A DNA stretch of 64,000 nucleotides, from positions 25,482,001 through 25,546,000 of the forward strand of contig NC_065877.1 in assembly GCF_933775445.1 (NCBI RefSeq), read 5' to 3'. Shown piece after piece: positions 45,305 through 57,110 of the stretch. How positions within the stretch are numbered: position 1 is the first letter of the stretch; the number at the start of each line of letters is the position of its first letter. The notes below the pieces were generated by a model. That model worked only from the letters and a program-made list of their open reading frames with translations, had not been told where the DNA came from and made no database searches. Source of the stretch: Argentina anserina. Lineage: Eukaryota; Streptophyta; Magnoliopsida; Rosales; Rosaceae. Position numbers and translations under genes: made by a program.

Positions 45305-47636
45305 ATTTTACGACCCGAATCTTTTACGATTCGTGGCGATAATAGTTTAATCTTTTACTCGGAACGAGAGTCGTACTAAGTGTAACGACTCTAAAAGTTT
45401 ACATTTCGATGCGTAAGTTTTTTGGGAAAACTTCCTTCACGGAAATCGTAGAGCTCGTCGATACGAATTCGTAGACACGTGACACGTTTAAATTGGTTAT
45501 GGTATGTAAAAGTTGTTAACAACCGAAGTTTAGGAATTGAAATTCGTTTTTAAGTGTTCACAAGGGCATATTGGTAATTCCACAAATCTATTCTAATTCC
45601 ACAAATCTCTTCTTCTTTTCCTTTCTTTTCTTACCCGAGCTCTTTCTCTTCTTCCTCTGCCGATGCTGATAAGGTCACCTCCGACCATCATCTCCATGGA
45701 TCATCACCACCGTTCGATTCACCACTTCATTCCGACCAAAACCAACCCAGAAATCAGAAGTAACCCATCACCATTCGTCTCCACCTTCACCAGTCGACCT
45801 ACCACCGAGAGTTCTTCACTATCCGGCCACAACCTCGTCGCATCACCATAATAGCTAGACTCTGGAGCTAAAGAAGGGAAAAATCCGGAAGATTGGGTGT
45901 CAATTGAGCCCTGGCGAGTGCAGTCCCGACGCAGTCCAATCGGTGGCTCTGCAATCTCCGACTTCCGGCGACGATCCGGCCTAGCCACTACTAAAATCGG
46001 AGTCAGAAGCCCCTAATTATTCAAACCCCTATCCTTGACCTTCAATTGGTCCAGCTCCGCCTGTAGCTCCGCCACCCATGGTGGCTAGGGTTTTCAGAAA
46101 CGATTTCTGATAGGTAACTCTTGCTTCTCTCTCGTTTTAGAGCCTATTTTTATGTTGGAATGAGTTCTAAGACAATCCTTTTAATTTCTGGATTTCTTGT
46201 TCTTCATGTTCTTCGACCTCGGGATGGTTTGGTGTTTCTGAGCTCGATTCCAATCTCCTTGGCGTCTGTGGTGAAGCCTTGAATCGAATTGGGACCTTTC
46301 TGGATCGGGTTGATCATTCGACTCCAAATTGGTGGATTTCTGTTCCACCGAGCCCGTGGAGAAGCTTCTGGGAATTGATTATTCCAAGGTAATTACAGCT
46401 TTGGAAATTCAAAGTCAGATTGAATTGATTTGTAATGCTGCTGTGATATTGTTTCTGAAATGGAATTCTTGAGCTAGAGGATTCTTTAGAGATGATTTTC
46501 CTGTATTACTTGCTTGGTGGCTTCATGTTTGGAAGTGAATTGTAAACAGGATGCTCTATAGTTATTGTTTCTGTCGAATTGTTATGGTTGGTATAACGAT
46601 GGCTGAAATTGGATCATATATATTGGAAGCTTTCTGGTGGTATCGTTTGCCAAGTCAAATTGATGTATTTCAATTTGTGTTGTGTTCTGGAGGTTCTGTA
46701 CAGTGACTTTGGTTTGGTAATTTGTAATTGAAGCTTGATTAGTTCGATCCATTTGATCATGGCAATTGATGACAATTGTTTATATTATGAGTTAATTTAA
46801 GTTGTTGTTAAACTGTGATATGTGAATTGGAATCTCCTAAGTCGTAGAATACGTAAAGTTTGGTCCTGGCCATATATATACTGAGAGGTGGAAGTTTTGG
46901 TTACTCAGTTAATTATATTGTTGTTTAAGGCCAAGGTTATGAACAGAAATTGATACTTTGGAGTAAGTAGCATTCCTGTCAGACATCATGATCATGGAAA
47001 GTGATTACAGTTTTTTTTGTTTACCGTTTTGTTATCCTGAATTGCGTATTGCCGTATTGGTATGAAACTGAGGAATAAGAAGAATTGGATATATGTTGGG
47101 TGCCCATAGTAGATTTATGGGAGCAAACTGAAGTAAATTCAGTAAATGTTAACAGAGAAAAATACATGTATTAATTGTTGACCTTGATGAGATTTAAGAA
47201 CTTGATTTGGTTCTTGCACCTTGTTGCTTATTTCCATTTCTTTGGTGAAATAGTAGAAATGGAAATGGATCTCCATAGTAATTTTGTTTACTTCCTATGC
47301 AACAAACATTGAAAAAAAATATAAAAAAATAAATAAATAATTGAGTATCCACCGATATTACATTATCAAGTGGTATTCGTTGAAAGCGTGTTTTCACTTT
47401 GATTTAGTCAATTCTCGGATTAGACGATTATTAGTCGTCATGATTGTTTATGACCGTGGTCAAGTCATTATTGACTATAAATGAACTACGAATGGCTTGA
47501 TCCCTCGTAGAGGGTACGTAGGCAGCCCAAACAAAGTTTGGGTGCAGCCACAATTATTTTAGATTAGATTTCGGTTTGTTGGTTTTAATTTGGTTTTTAG
47601 TGCGTAATTAGGTTAGTTTTGGGACGGGTCGTCTCA
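45305..47636 (+). repeat. Solo LTR within an intron of the ELF3-like gene, TSD attaa
   Basis: Flanked by ATTAA at 45300-45304 and 47637-47641. The start is decayed (ATTTTACGACCCG instead of TGT...), while the end reads GGGACGGGTCGTCTCA. It has the U3 hairpin with substitutions (45438-45473) and a diverged downstream half unlike the other LTRs, so it is an older or different subfamily. It fills most of the 2.5-kb intron. Confidence 0.78.
45438..45473 (+). promoter_or_regulatory. Conserved U3 hairpin motif, diverged copy 5
   Basis: CACGGA and TTCGTA have replaced the outer arms, while CTCGTCGATACGA is intact inside. Confidence 0.4.
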
Positions 47637-48896
47637 ATTAACCTTCTGGATTGATTTCTCCATTTACATTCTCATTTGTGTTTTCCTACCAGTACAAAGT
47701 TGTGCTTATTTCCTGTCTAAACTTTAGCTCTAATCCAATCTATGCCCTTCTATTTGCAGTCAACAAAGAGCTTTTGCAGTGCAAGTGTTTGAGCTGCATA
47801 GGCTAGTAAAGGTAATACCTTCCGTGGTGGATTGTCAGTTTTTCTGCTATGAAATATCCGCGTCTACATATTTAGCTATCAGTTAGACTCATCCATGTCG
47901 GCCGGTAAAAATTGAAAATGAAACAGGTTCAACAGCTGATTGGTGCATCACGAGATACATTGTTCGAAGGAAGACCATTTATGCGAAACCCTGCAATGAA
48001 AGCATCCGCAGAAAAGAATGCATCACTCGAGGGAGCTAAGGAGCTATCTCCTTCAATTGTGAAAATCAAACACCATCATCAGAAGTCATATACAAATATT
48101 GAATGTGGTGAGGACAGTACAATAGAAAAATTGCCTCTTCCTTTTTTCAACAATGATACCAACAACAGAGGACTAGGTATGCAAAAAACTAATTATGGTC
48201 AATACTCAAGCAAAACATCACCACCTTCTGAAGCCACCGAACCCGCCCCGTGGTGTTTCCGACTTCCACCAGGAAATATGTGGTTAGTTCCAGTGATGTC
48301 ATCTTCTGAGGGACTCACTTGCAAGCCTTATACAGGGTCATGCCCTCAAAATGGAGGTTTCATGCCACCAATTTATGGTAGCTGTAGCCCTATACAGAGC
48401 CTTGATCCAGGAAACAAGAACTACTCAAATGCAGCTTATGGTGTTCCACTTTCTTATCAACAAGGGATTGGAATTGGTGCACCACCGCCTTTGCTTCAGA
48501 CTTATTTTCCACCTTATGCCGCGCCAGTCATCAATCATTCAAGTCACGAAAATCCTTTATCTTTTGGGGAAAGTAAATTCACCTGGCCTCATCAAAAGCT
48601 CATGCAACATATCCAGCCAGACGAGGGAAGTAATGCCACGTTACGTGGGGAACACTCGAGCTCCTGTACTGAATGAATTGCAGGGTAGTGCACCGAGCAG
48701 CCCTTCAGACAGGACCAAAGGCAATGTGCTTCCCCTTTTTCCTTCAGCTCCTCGAGTTGAGGAACCTGCTCAAAATGTTCAAATGAGTGAGCATCAGACG
48801 CGCGTGATCAAAGCTATTCCTCGCAGTTTTAGATCAGCAACTGAATCAGCAGAACGTATATTTTTGTCAATACAAGAAGAGAGGAAGTCAATGTAG

Positions 48897-49287
48897 ATAC
48901 ACACATCAAAGAGGAAAATTCATATACATGCCCACTAACTATCACACTAAAAATTGTTTGATAGTTCTGCTGTGATCTATGATCAATTGGATATAATACA
49001 TTATATATCTTTCAGTTTGTGCGGCTTGGATGTACGGATGGTAAAGTAAACCAGATACATCTCAATCCGAAAGTAATAATAACTAGCTGATCTAGTATCC
49101 AAAAATGAGGTGAGCTAATTTAATTGCAAACACATTTTGCGAAAAGTTCATTCCCTCAAAAACTGTATGCATCCTCCAAGCTCGCACATTGATTAAATAT
49201 ATATCAATGCAGATTCCTCAAGCACATTTTGAAGGGCGAAAACCAGATTTCACAGCAACATCTCCAACCTCAATTGGCATGTGATTT
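48897..49287 (+). other. 3' flank of the ELF3-like gene
   Basis: AT-rich, probably 3' UTR and downstream DNA. No separate feature seen before the solo LTR target duplication at 49288. Confidence 0.5.
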
Positions 49288-49497
49288 GGATGTGTAATGA
49301 CCCGAGTTTTCGAAAACATTTATTGGATTGTTTTTAGATTTTTAAAGTTGTGAAATTCATTAAACGACATTTAGTTGTTTTGCGACTTTGTGAAACGAAA
49401 ACGGAAACGTTAACGGAACTTTTATTTAGAAAAACGTTACGTTTTCGCAACGTGAGAATCAACTTTTACTCCGTCGCTCGTTTGTGAAAACTTCCTT

Positions 49498-49533
49498 CAC
49501 GAAAGTTGTAGAGCTCGTCGATACGAGTTCGTG
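49498..49533 (+). promoter_or_regulatory. Conserved U3 hairpin motif, copy 6
   Basis: Both arm pairs intact; followed by a GGGCACGTCAGCG segment. Confidence 0.55.
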
Positions 49534-49611
49534 GGCACGTCAGCGTTCTAATCGGACGTCGTACGTGAAAGTTATTAGCGACGGAAGTTAGTTTCCGATT
49601 TTGGAAGTGGG

Positions 49612-49658
49612 TATAAAAGGAAACTTTTCAGAAGTAGGGTTTCCATTTTCGGAAACCC
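49612..49658 (+). promoter_or_regulatory. LTR TATA box and downstream palindrome
   Basis: TATAAAAG at 49612; GGGTTTCC (49637-49644) and GGAAACCC (49651-49658) form an 8-bp perfect inverted repeat. Confidence 0.7.
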
Positions 49659-50460
49659 TCTTCTCACCTCACCCCGCGCCTCCCACTTCTCTCTCTCTCC
49701 CCCTCAGAAAACTCACCGTCCATCCACCACCGCCGACCGACCGTGTCCCTCACCGCCTAGCCCAGAAGAGTCGCACGGCCCTCCGCATCTGACCTCGAGC
49801 TCGATGCACCTCGCCTCGCCGCCGTGAGCCTCGCGCTCCAACCCGAGACTTGCAAATCACCCCGCCGCTATCAAGCTCCACTCCGACGACTCTCCGGTGA
49901 TTTCAAGGCGTGAAATAGGTAAGGTTGTGTTTGAATTGATTGATTGTGTTGTTGGTTGGTGTGATTTTGTTGAAATTGGATCGATTTGGTGTGGATCGGA
50001 GGAGGAGAGGGTGAGGATGATACCGCCGCCTTAGGCGGCACGTGAGGGGCAGTGAGGTAGCCTAGAGGCGGTCTGAGACTGTAGGAGGGTAGATGAGGAA
50101 GAGAGAAAGAGATTTGGGGCGACGGTGGCGTGCTAGGCGCTAGTGTTAGAGTCGGCAGGTGAGCACCACGCGCGGTCGCCGGAGGTGGTGCGCGTACTTC
50201 ATGCGCCGCCACGTGCGGCGGCGCGTGAACAGTAATTTTGAAACAGAAATTTTGTAAAAATTTATTTTTACGTACGGTGAATGTAAAAATTAATTTACGT
50301 ACAGTAAATGTAAATTTTTTTTATGTACGGTAATTGTAAATGTAAATTACGTACAATAATTGTAAAAGTAATTTCAGAAGGGTAATTCGGTAATTATTAT
50401 TTACTGAGACAGTATGTACAATTGAATAGTACTTAGACGTACTTAAATACGTAAATAGTA

Positions 50461-52077
50461 GCGTTTTATTAAAAACGTATATAATAAACCCTGTAAAACA
50501 TCATCGTTAGTATAGAATAAGCAGTGATCGTTCTTTCCGGGGAATTGAAGGGAACTCTAAACTTTTAGTGTTAACAAATAATGGGGGGTTTGAGATTGAT
50601 TATTAACTACTAAAATAAAACATAAATTACTATTTACATGATCGACTTCTCTTTAACAAACTTAAACCAAATTTACCATTACACCACATAATTACAAGTT
50701 CGAACCTATCATGCATTCTAATTCGACCAACTACATACTTTTTAGACACCAATACAATTAGAGCCTTAGGGGAACATCTAATCGTGCAAGATTTCAATTA
50801 ACATTTAGATTGACTTAGGGCCTAATCTAAATTTGCATGCAATCAAATTCAATAACACTTAGAGTGGAAATCAAATAAGATTACATTTAAGCACCAAATC
50901 TTTGTTGGAGATATGTTTCATGTATGGCGTCACCCACCATGGTTTCACATGCAAATTTCCAGAATTTTTACCACTTTTAATCAACACAAACCGAACCTAC
51001 TTAGGGCATGATTCGATTTGTGTCAATATGGTTGATGAATCTAGCACTTAAACACAATCTTAGGGACTACATCCAAGCACTAAATTCATATGCACATATC
51101 TGAAAATTATCTAAAAGTATGAGAAAGATGATTAGAACACAATAATAGAAATACAAACTCATTAATTATAGGAAACCATCAATTTGGCAAAGAACCAAAA
51201 ATCCAATAAAACAATCTGAAAATTTCGATTCTTAATACAAAACAATAATCTCACACAAACATCATACTACAATCTTCATAGACAAAGTATTGTAAAAAAA
51301 TCAAAAACAAACAAACCCACGGAGAAGAGTTGCGAGAATCACACGTTGTATGAACCTTGGAAGTGTGTCTTCAATAGTGATTTCGGTGGAGATGGAATTG
51401 CTATATGGGGGAGGATGGATTGTTGTTTTGATGAAAGATGTTTGAGGTAGTATTTTGGTAGAGTTTTGGCTCTTGAATGCAAATGAGAAGTGATCCTATT
51501 TGAGAGGTGAAGCCATGTATATATAGAGGAAAGATGGAGGGTTTGAAATTGTTTCTTTCTTCCTATAAACATGCCATGCTTTAATCCCTAAAACATGGAA
51601 AGTTTTATTCCCTAAAACATGCCATGCTTTAATCCATAAAACATGGAAAGTTTTATTCCCTAAAACATGTCATGCTTTATTCCCTAAAACATGCCATGCT
51701 TTAATCCCTAAAACATGTCATGTTTTATTCCCTAAAACATGTCATGTTTTATGCCTTTAATGATCATCTTCTATTTAATTTTTGCATGACTTGGCTCCAT
51801 CTTTTTTTCTTTAATTATCTCTTCAATCCAATCTGAAAATAAGAAAATAAAATCATAAGTAAGAGATAATTAATTTCAAAACCTAACAAGGATTCCTAGT
51901 CAAACTATGGACTCTAAACCAATTATGCGTTTTAACTCATATAAGCACAAAAATGCATCTAATACCGCTCAAGACTCTTACTACGACTCAATGACTCAAT
52001 AGTACAACAATAAGGGCTAAGCAAAGTACAAATTGAGGTAAAAACATGTTAAAAACGTCGCACAAAGTGCTCCTATC
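50461..52077 (-). mobile_element. Unclassified 1.6-kb insertion in the solo LTR
   Basis: It interrupts LTR sequence that is continuous in the sister copies (between TACGTAAATAGTA and ACATGAATACG). AGTA occurs at both borders (50457-50460, 52078-52081). Outer ends are GCGTTTTATTAAAAACG on the left and AACGTCGCACAAAGTGCTCC on the right. The minus strand carries TTCCCCGGAAAGAACGATC, faintly like the start of Athila-type internal regions. No coding domain was found, and it contains a 24-bp minisatellite. It may be a non-autonomous LTR-retroelement piece, but the class is unproven. Confidence 0.5.
51561..51755. repeat. Minisatellite, ~24-bp unit, about 8 copies
   Basis: The unit CCCTAAAACATGYCATGYTTTATT repeats with small changes; two copies read CATGGAAAGTTTTATT instead. 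It resembles the telomere repeat only in CCCTAAA and is not telomeric. Confidence 0.85.
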
Positions 52078-53438
52078 AGTACATGAATACGTATATTAAT
52101 GTGTAGTGTACATTACTACGTGAATAGTACTTATGAACAGTAATTTCGTAAAAACCAGAAATTTGCTGGACAGTAAAATATTATTACTGTTTCGGCATTT
52201 ATGGTTTTACGTAACGATTTTAAATCCACTTCTTATCTTTTCAAGGTGATCGATATTTCGAGTAAAGGATTCACTTTCGGAATCGTGGAAATTACGCTTG
52301 AGATTATAAGGTGAGTAAAAAGCTCACAATAATGAATCTACCCTTGCGGTGATTCAAGAATATGCTATAGTTTAAAGAATGAACTATGATATGTATTTGA
52401 TATAATGGAATGTATGTGTATAAATGGTAAATAGGTACATATATATGGTTTGCTATATTATATACTATCGTAATTTCCGTTGTGAATAAGTTTATTTTGG
52501 TGTTGAGATTTACATATTGAGCATGTTGATTCGAATTGTATAATATGATGTGATGTTTATTGAATGTGATTTTAACATGGAGTTTGTTAAAACGTTTATG
52601 TCTTCGGACGTGTTGTTGTCTTCGGACGTGTCTATGTCTTCGGACGTGTTTTTTCTGTCTTCGGACGTGTTGGCATGTCGAAACCTAGCCTTTGGCCGAG
52701 CGAAAGTTACGATACAGTTAGAGCTCTAGTCTGTCTGCCAGGGTATTGCATAAGAGGTAACAGATGAGTTATCGGCTTTTGAATACCCATATTTTGGATA
52801 TTGGGTAACAGGTGGTTGTCCAATCTCGGCGGTGGACTACATGAGGGGTAACAGAGGTGTACCAATGCTCATAAGTACCCGTATTATAAATGTGTTTGGG
52901 TAAACAGAGGGGTTACCCAACTTCTCATGAGCATATATATTTTCACATTATTAGACAACCAGATGGGCCGTCTAATAAGTCATGAGTGTATTTATAATTA
53001 ATGTTTTGTGGATTTTCGTATATATTTTTATGCGAGTTGTATTTGTTATTTTACTCATACGAGCTGCAAAGCTTACCGGATTTGTGTTTACAATCTTGGT
53101 GCACCTATTCGATGGTGTAGGGGATAATTCCACAGGTGTGGATTAGCAGAAATCGACAGACCACTCTGAGGACTTAAAGTTGTTTTTATCGTATCTTGTG
53201 GTGAGTATTTGTGTGATTTATATGAGGATATTATGAGGATTTTTATATTTCCATTTGATATAATGTCGAATTATAATTTGGTTTGTAATAATCGATTGAG
53301 CTTGAGTTGTATTTTGAACTCAGTAATGATCCGCTGTGACCTTAAGATGATTTCGATTTTATTGAGATTGTTTTAGAGTTTTTCACGACTACAATTTTGA
53401 GTTTCATACTCGAAATTTTAGGGTCGTGACAGGATGCA

Positions 53439-53582
53439 CCTAATTTTGCACACGCTGAAATAATCTCGAGTAAAGTATCCTCATTAAGCCCTATCCTAAG
53501 TCAATAGCAAACACCTTACGTACATTCTCTCATAGCAATATATCCCATGTCTCTTTTGGTGTTGAATTTGGGCATAACCAGT
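53439..53582. other. Host spacer between two LTR insertions
   Basis: About 145 bp of non-LTR DNA separates the two target duplications, so the solo LTR and the gypsy element are independent insertions. No gene seen. Confidence 0.7.
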
Positions 53583-53775
53583 AACTGTGTAATACCCCGA
53601 AAATTCATATCTAATTTTCAACGAGTTCCCGGATATTATCAAGTTGGTCATTGTCCAATTTTATTAGACGAGGATGAAAACGAAAGGGTTCTAAATATTA
53701 ATTGTTCGAAAACGTTCAATTTGACGAGTCTAAGAGTTGACTTTTGAGTCATTTGGTTTTTAAGAAAAATTCTTA

Positions 53776-53811
53776 CATGAAAGTCGTAGAGCTCGTCGAT
53801 ACGAATTCATG
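53776..53811 (+). promoter_or_regulatory. U3 hairpin motif, copy 7, with paired arm change
   Basis: The outer arms are CATGAA and TTCATG: both positions of one base pair differ from CACGAA/TTCGTG elsewhere, so pairing is kept. Confidence 0.55.
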
Positions 53812-53889
53812 GACATGTGGCACGCCTAAATCGAAGTTCATATGAAGAAATTCAGAATTAAAATGTATTTGGATATTTTTGGAAAATAG

Positions 53890-53896
53890 TATAAAT
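53890..53896 (+). promoter_or_regulatory. TATA box of the 5' LTR
   Basis: TATAAATA followed by GGGGAATTAAAGAG; the promoter of the element. Confidence 0.7.
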
Positions 53897-56022
53897 AGGG
53901 GAATTAAAGAGAAAAAGGGGGAGAAAATCAGAAATTCGGATCGGTAGTGTTCACCCCGAAAAAAATCCAGAAATTCTCTCTCCTGAGCAGCCGACTTTGG
54001 GCCGCCGGATCTCCGCAGTCCGACCATGATAGAGCGGCGTACCGGTCACGTTTGAAAGGTTACTGTGTCCCCTATCGATTGGTGGCAGCGCTACCCGCCA
54101 TCTCACCGTCGTTTAGGAGGTTCTCCCGAAAAAAAATATGTTTCGCCGAACTTCAACTCGGAGGATCTCATTCCTCCGGCAACCAATCAGTAAGATTCTT
54201 GTCTCATTTTGAAGGTCTTCTTCCATACTACAAACCCTCCAAAAGATTTAATACCAATCGTTCTGTGCTAGGAGAATCGGTGAAAACAAATCTAAGGTTT
54301 TTTATATTAAGGCTTTTCGGTTTTTGTTAAATTGAAGTGTTTAGACTCCGAATTAGACTTTGTGGTGAAATAGAATGTTGTTAGGAATGTCATGTAGATT
54401 GTGGTGGTGAAATTTGGTGGTCATTGGTAGCGGTCAGTGAACAGTGACGTCTTATTAACAGTACTGCGAACATAAATATGAACAGTACTCTATAAACAAT
54501 TAATATGGACAGTGTTACTAAACAGTAAACTTGAGCAGTGTTTACAAAATAGAACATTTGAACAGTGTTTCGTAAAAACAGTAAAACATGAACAGTGTTT
54601 TATGAACATCATTTAGCTGTACTGAAAAATCGTCACCAGATATTTTACGTATCATTTTCTAACCATTTTATCATGCTATTAGGTGACTGAAGAAACGAGT
54701 GAGGAAATTACTTTCAGTGTAGTGGAAGTTGCACGCATGAAATAAGGTGAGTAAACCTCACAATGATCATTATGATCGAAGTAGTATTATAATTATTGAA
54801 TTTAGTTTGAGTGTCACTATAGTCGTTGCATCACTAGTTTATAAAAATTATTTAAAAAATATGTTTTGGTTTAAATTACATGAACTTGATCGTCTACGGT
54901 TCATTGGTAAGTGAAACGCTATTTTAATAAATGATTTTAAAAAGTTTTTTATGATTATGGACTATGGTGAATGTGAGTAAAATCTCACAGTGACGAATCT
55001 ATCCTTAGCTGAGATTCATAATTACACTTATTTTAAAAGATTGAACTATGATATGTATATGATATAATGGGTTGTGTATATGTATAATTGGTAAAATCGA
55101 TACATATATATGGGTTGCTATATTATATATTGTCATATTCCCGTTTTCAAATAAGTTTATTAATAGTATTGATATTTATTTATTTGAGCATGTCACTTGG
55201 TTTTGTACAATAACATGTGATGATTGTTTTGTACGTGGTTTTAACTTGAGTTATGTTAAAACGTTTTGTTGTCTTCGGACCTGTCTTCGGACGTGTAGGC
55301 ATATCGGAACCTAGCATTGGTCGGGCGACAGTTACGATACAGTTAGAGCTTTAGTCTGTCTGATGGTGTACTGGCATGAGAGGTAACAAATGGGTTACCG
55401 GCTTGTGAGTACCCATATTTTTGGGAGTATTGGGTGACAGATGGGTTGCCCAATGGCCGACGGTGTACTGCATGAGGGGTAACAGATGAGTATATGGGTC
55501 TCATGAGTACCCGTATTATAAATGTAATTGGGTAAACATATGGGTTGCCTGATTTCCCATGAGCACTTATATTTTCAGATATTATTGGGCAACCAGATGG
55601 GTCATCCTTTGACTCATGAGTGCATTTATAATTGGATGTTTCAATATTTATTCTCGTATTACTATGCATGTTATTTTGTTGTTTTACTCATACGATCTGC
55701 AAAGCTTACCGGGTTTGTGTTTTACAATCCTGGTGCACATATTCGATGGTGTATGGGATAGTTTCGCAGGTGTGGATTAGCATAATTAGAGGGCTTTCGC
55801 TGAAGATTGTCGAAGATTTCTTTATGCTGTTTGTAGTCAGGATTGAGTGAATTTTACATTTCCATTGGTTGTGTATTATTCAAGTCAACTGAGTCATCAT
55901 GTGGACTCAGTTTCGATACACTGTTATGATAAGATGATTTCAATATACTCGAGATTGTTTTAGAGAGTTTTCATGGCTTCAAATTCGAATTTTTATTATT
56001 CGAAATTCGGGGTCGTGACAGT

Positions 56023-56035
56023 TGGTATCAGAGCG
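56023..56035 (+). other. Primer binding site, initiator tRNA-Met
   Basis: TGGTATCAGAGCG, two bases after the LTR end; the last base differs from the first element's site. Confidence 0.92.
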
Positions 56036-56279
56036 TAGGTTGCGTATTTGGTGATCTATCAATATCATTCAGGAGCGATAGCCCGACTGCAGGGGATCCC
56101 CATCACATTCTCTTCAGTATTGATATGTCACTGGGTACGCAAGAGTGTTAGGAGCCACACCTTAAGGTTTGGTCCTTTAAAAAGAAGTGTTGTGATGATA
56201 CTTCGATGATTCATCTTCCCTCTAAATATCTTGATTACTAGCGGGACACAGGAGTAGAAGGTACCTTATCTATTTTGAT

Positions 56280-56560
56280 ATGTCGCTAGAGTACTATTTG
56301 ACACGGGAGCATCACACTATGTTATTGCTAGAGGTGTTAGAGTCGATTCATACATCTCTTGGAAGCTCTTTATGTGTCACTTCACCTCTTGGAGTGTCTC
56401 TCGAGCTTGAGAGAATCTGCAAGGCTTATCCTATCGTGATCGGGGGTAGAAAATTCTCTGCTTCCTTGATAGTGATTCTGGACCACACCTATGATGTGAT
56501 CTTAGGAATTGATTGGTTGAGGCCACAACATTCTTTGATCGATTGCTTAACATGGTAGTG
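56280..56560 (+). pseudogene. Retroviral-type aspartic protease remnant
   Basis: LFDTGASHYVIAR (from about 56295) has the DTG active site. After it the frame shifts, and VTSPLGVSLELERICKAYPI and YDVILGIDWLRPQHSLIDC continue in the frame open from 56280. Gag should precede it, but only about 260 bp separate it from the primer site. Confidence 0.82.
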
Positions 56561-57110
56561 TTTTCCATAGTCCCGGGACCCAGTTTTCGTTATCGTTGTC
56601 TCAAGTCAGATAATGCCATGGGAGCAGGAGTCTTGACACATGTGGAGTTTGTAGATCAAGAAGTAGCTATCGCAGACATTGTTGTGGTATCCGAGTATAG
56701 TGAGGTGTTTTCAAGAGATATCGGGTTTACCTCCTCGGTGAGTTGTTAATTTCTGTATAGATGTAGTACCCGGTACCGCACATGTGTCGAAGGCGCCTTA
56801 TAGGATGGGGCAGAACGAGCTTAAAGAGTTGAAAGTGCAGATAGATGGGCTATTAGACCAAGGGTTCATTAGACCTAGTGTCTCACATTGGGGTGAGCTG
56901 GTGTTGTTCGTGAAAAAGAAAGATGGTTCTATGCGGTTGTGTCTAGACTATAGGAAATTGAATAAGGTGACCATCAAGAATAAGTATCCTTTGCCTAGGA
57001 TTAATAACTTGTTCGATCAGATTTGAGGGGCTACAGTATCCTCTAAGATTGATCTGAGATCCGGTTACCATCGACTCAAGGTGAAGAAGTTACAGGAATG
57101 CTAACTGGTT
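56560..57110 (+). pseudogene. RT remnant, N-terminal third
   Basis: After a broken linker (VVVSEYSEVFSRDIG), [60 protein letters not shown] and [10 protein letters not shown] mark the RT start. A stop follows FDQI at 57024-57026, then SKIDLRSGYHRLKVKK. The YVDD catalytic motif is not reached before recognisable coding sequence ends. Confidence 0.87.

Larger units (their letters stand above)
44360..48896 (+). pseudogene. ELF3-like: ELF3-like (EARLY FLOWERING 3) gene, incomplete and frameshifted
   Basis: ELF3 is a nuclear scaffold of the evening complex (with ELF4 and LUX) of the circadian clock. Exons fit one frame: 44360-45258, 47760-47811 and 47927-48676. The junction peptide NQQRAFAVQVFELHRLVK across exons two and three is the most conserved ELF3 block. 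DISPDDVMGVLG precedes it and VQQLIGASRDTLFE follows. WLVPVMSSSEGLTCKPY and the Tyr/Gly/Pro-rich part lie in the last exon. The family C-terminus (RSATESAERIF, IQEERK) is present but in another frame up to 48896; one extra A in the run 48594-48597 would explain the premature stop at 48676. The usual first exon (MxGPxFPRLHVND type) was not found. It is a pseudogene, or a gene with a sequencing error and an unseen first exon. Confidence 0.85.
49293..53433 (+). repeat. Solo gypsy LTR with a nested insertion, TSD ggatg
   Basis: It runs TGTAATGACCCGAG to GGGTCGTGACA, flanked by GGATG at 49288-49292 and 53434-53438. Without the nested 1.6 kb it would be about 2.5 kb like its relatives. CTTCGGACGTGT is repeated four times at 52602-52672. 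Confidence 0.93.
53588..56020 (+). repeat. 5' LTR of the gypsy element
   Basis: TGTAATACCCCGAAAATTC to GGGGTCGTGACA, about 2.43 kb. A TATAAATA promoter lies at 53890. This subfamily lacks the GGGTTTCC palindrome of the others and has a run of GAACAGTGTTTA phrases (54435-54610). Confidence 0.93.

Noticed and set aside
51561..51755. Interstitial telomere repeat, because of CCCTAAA
   Set aside because: The period is 24 bp and CCCTAAA is not itself repeated in tandem.
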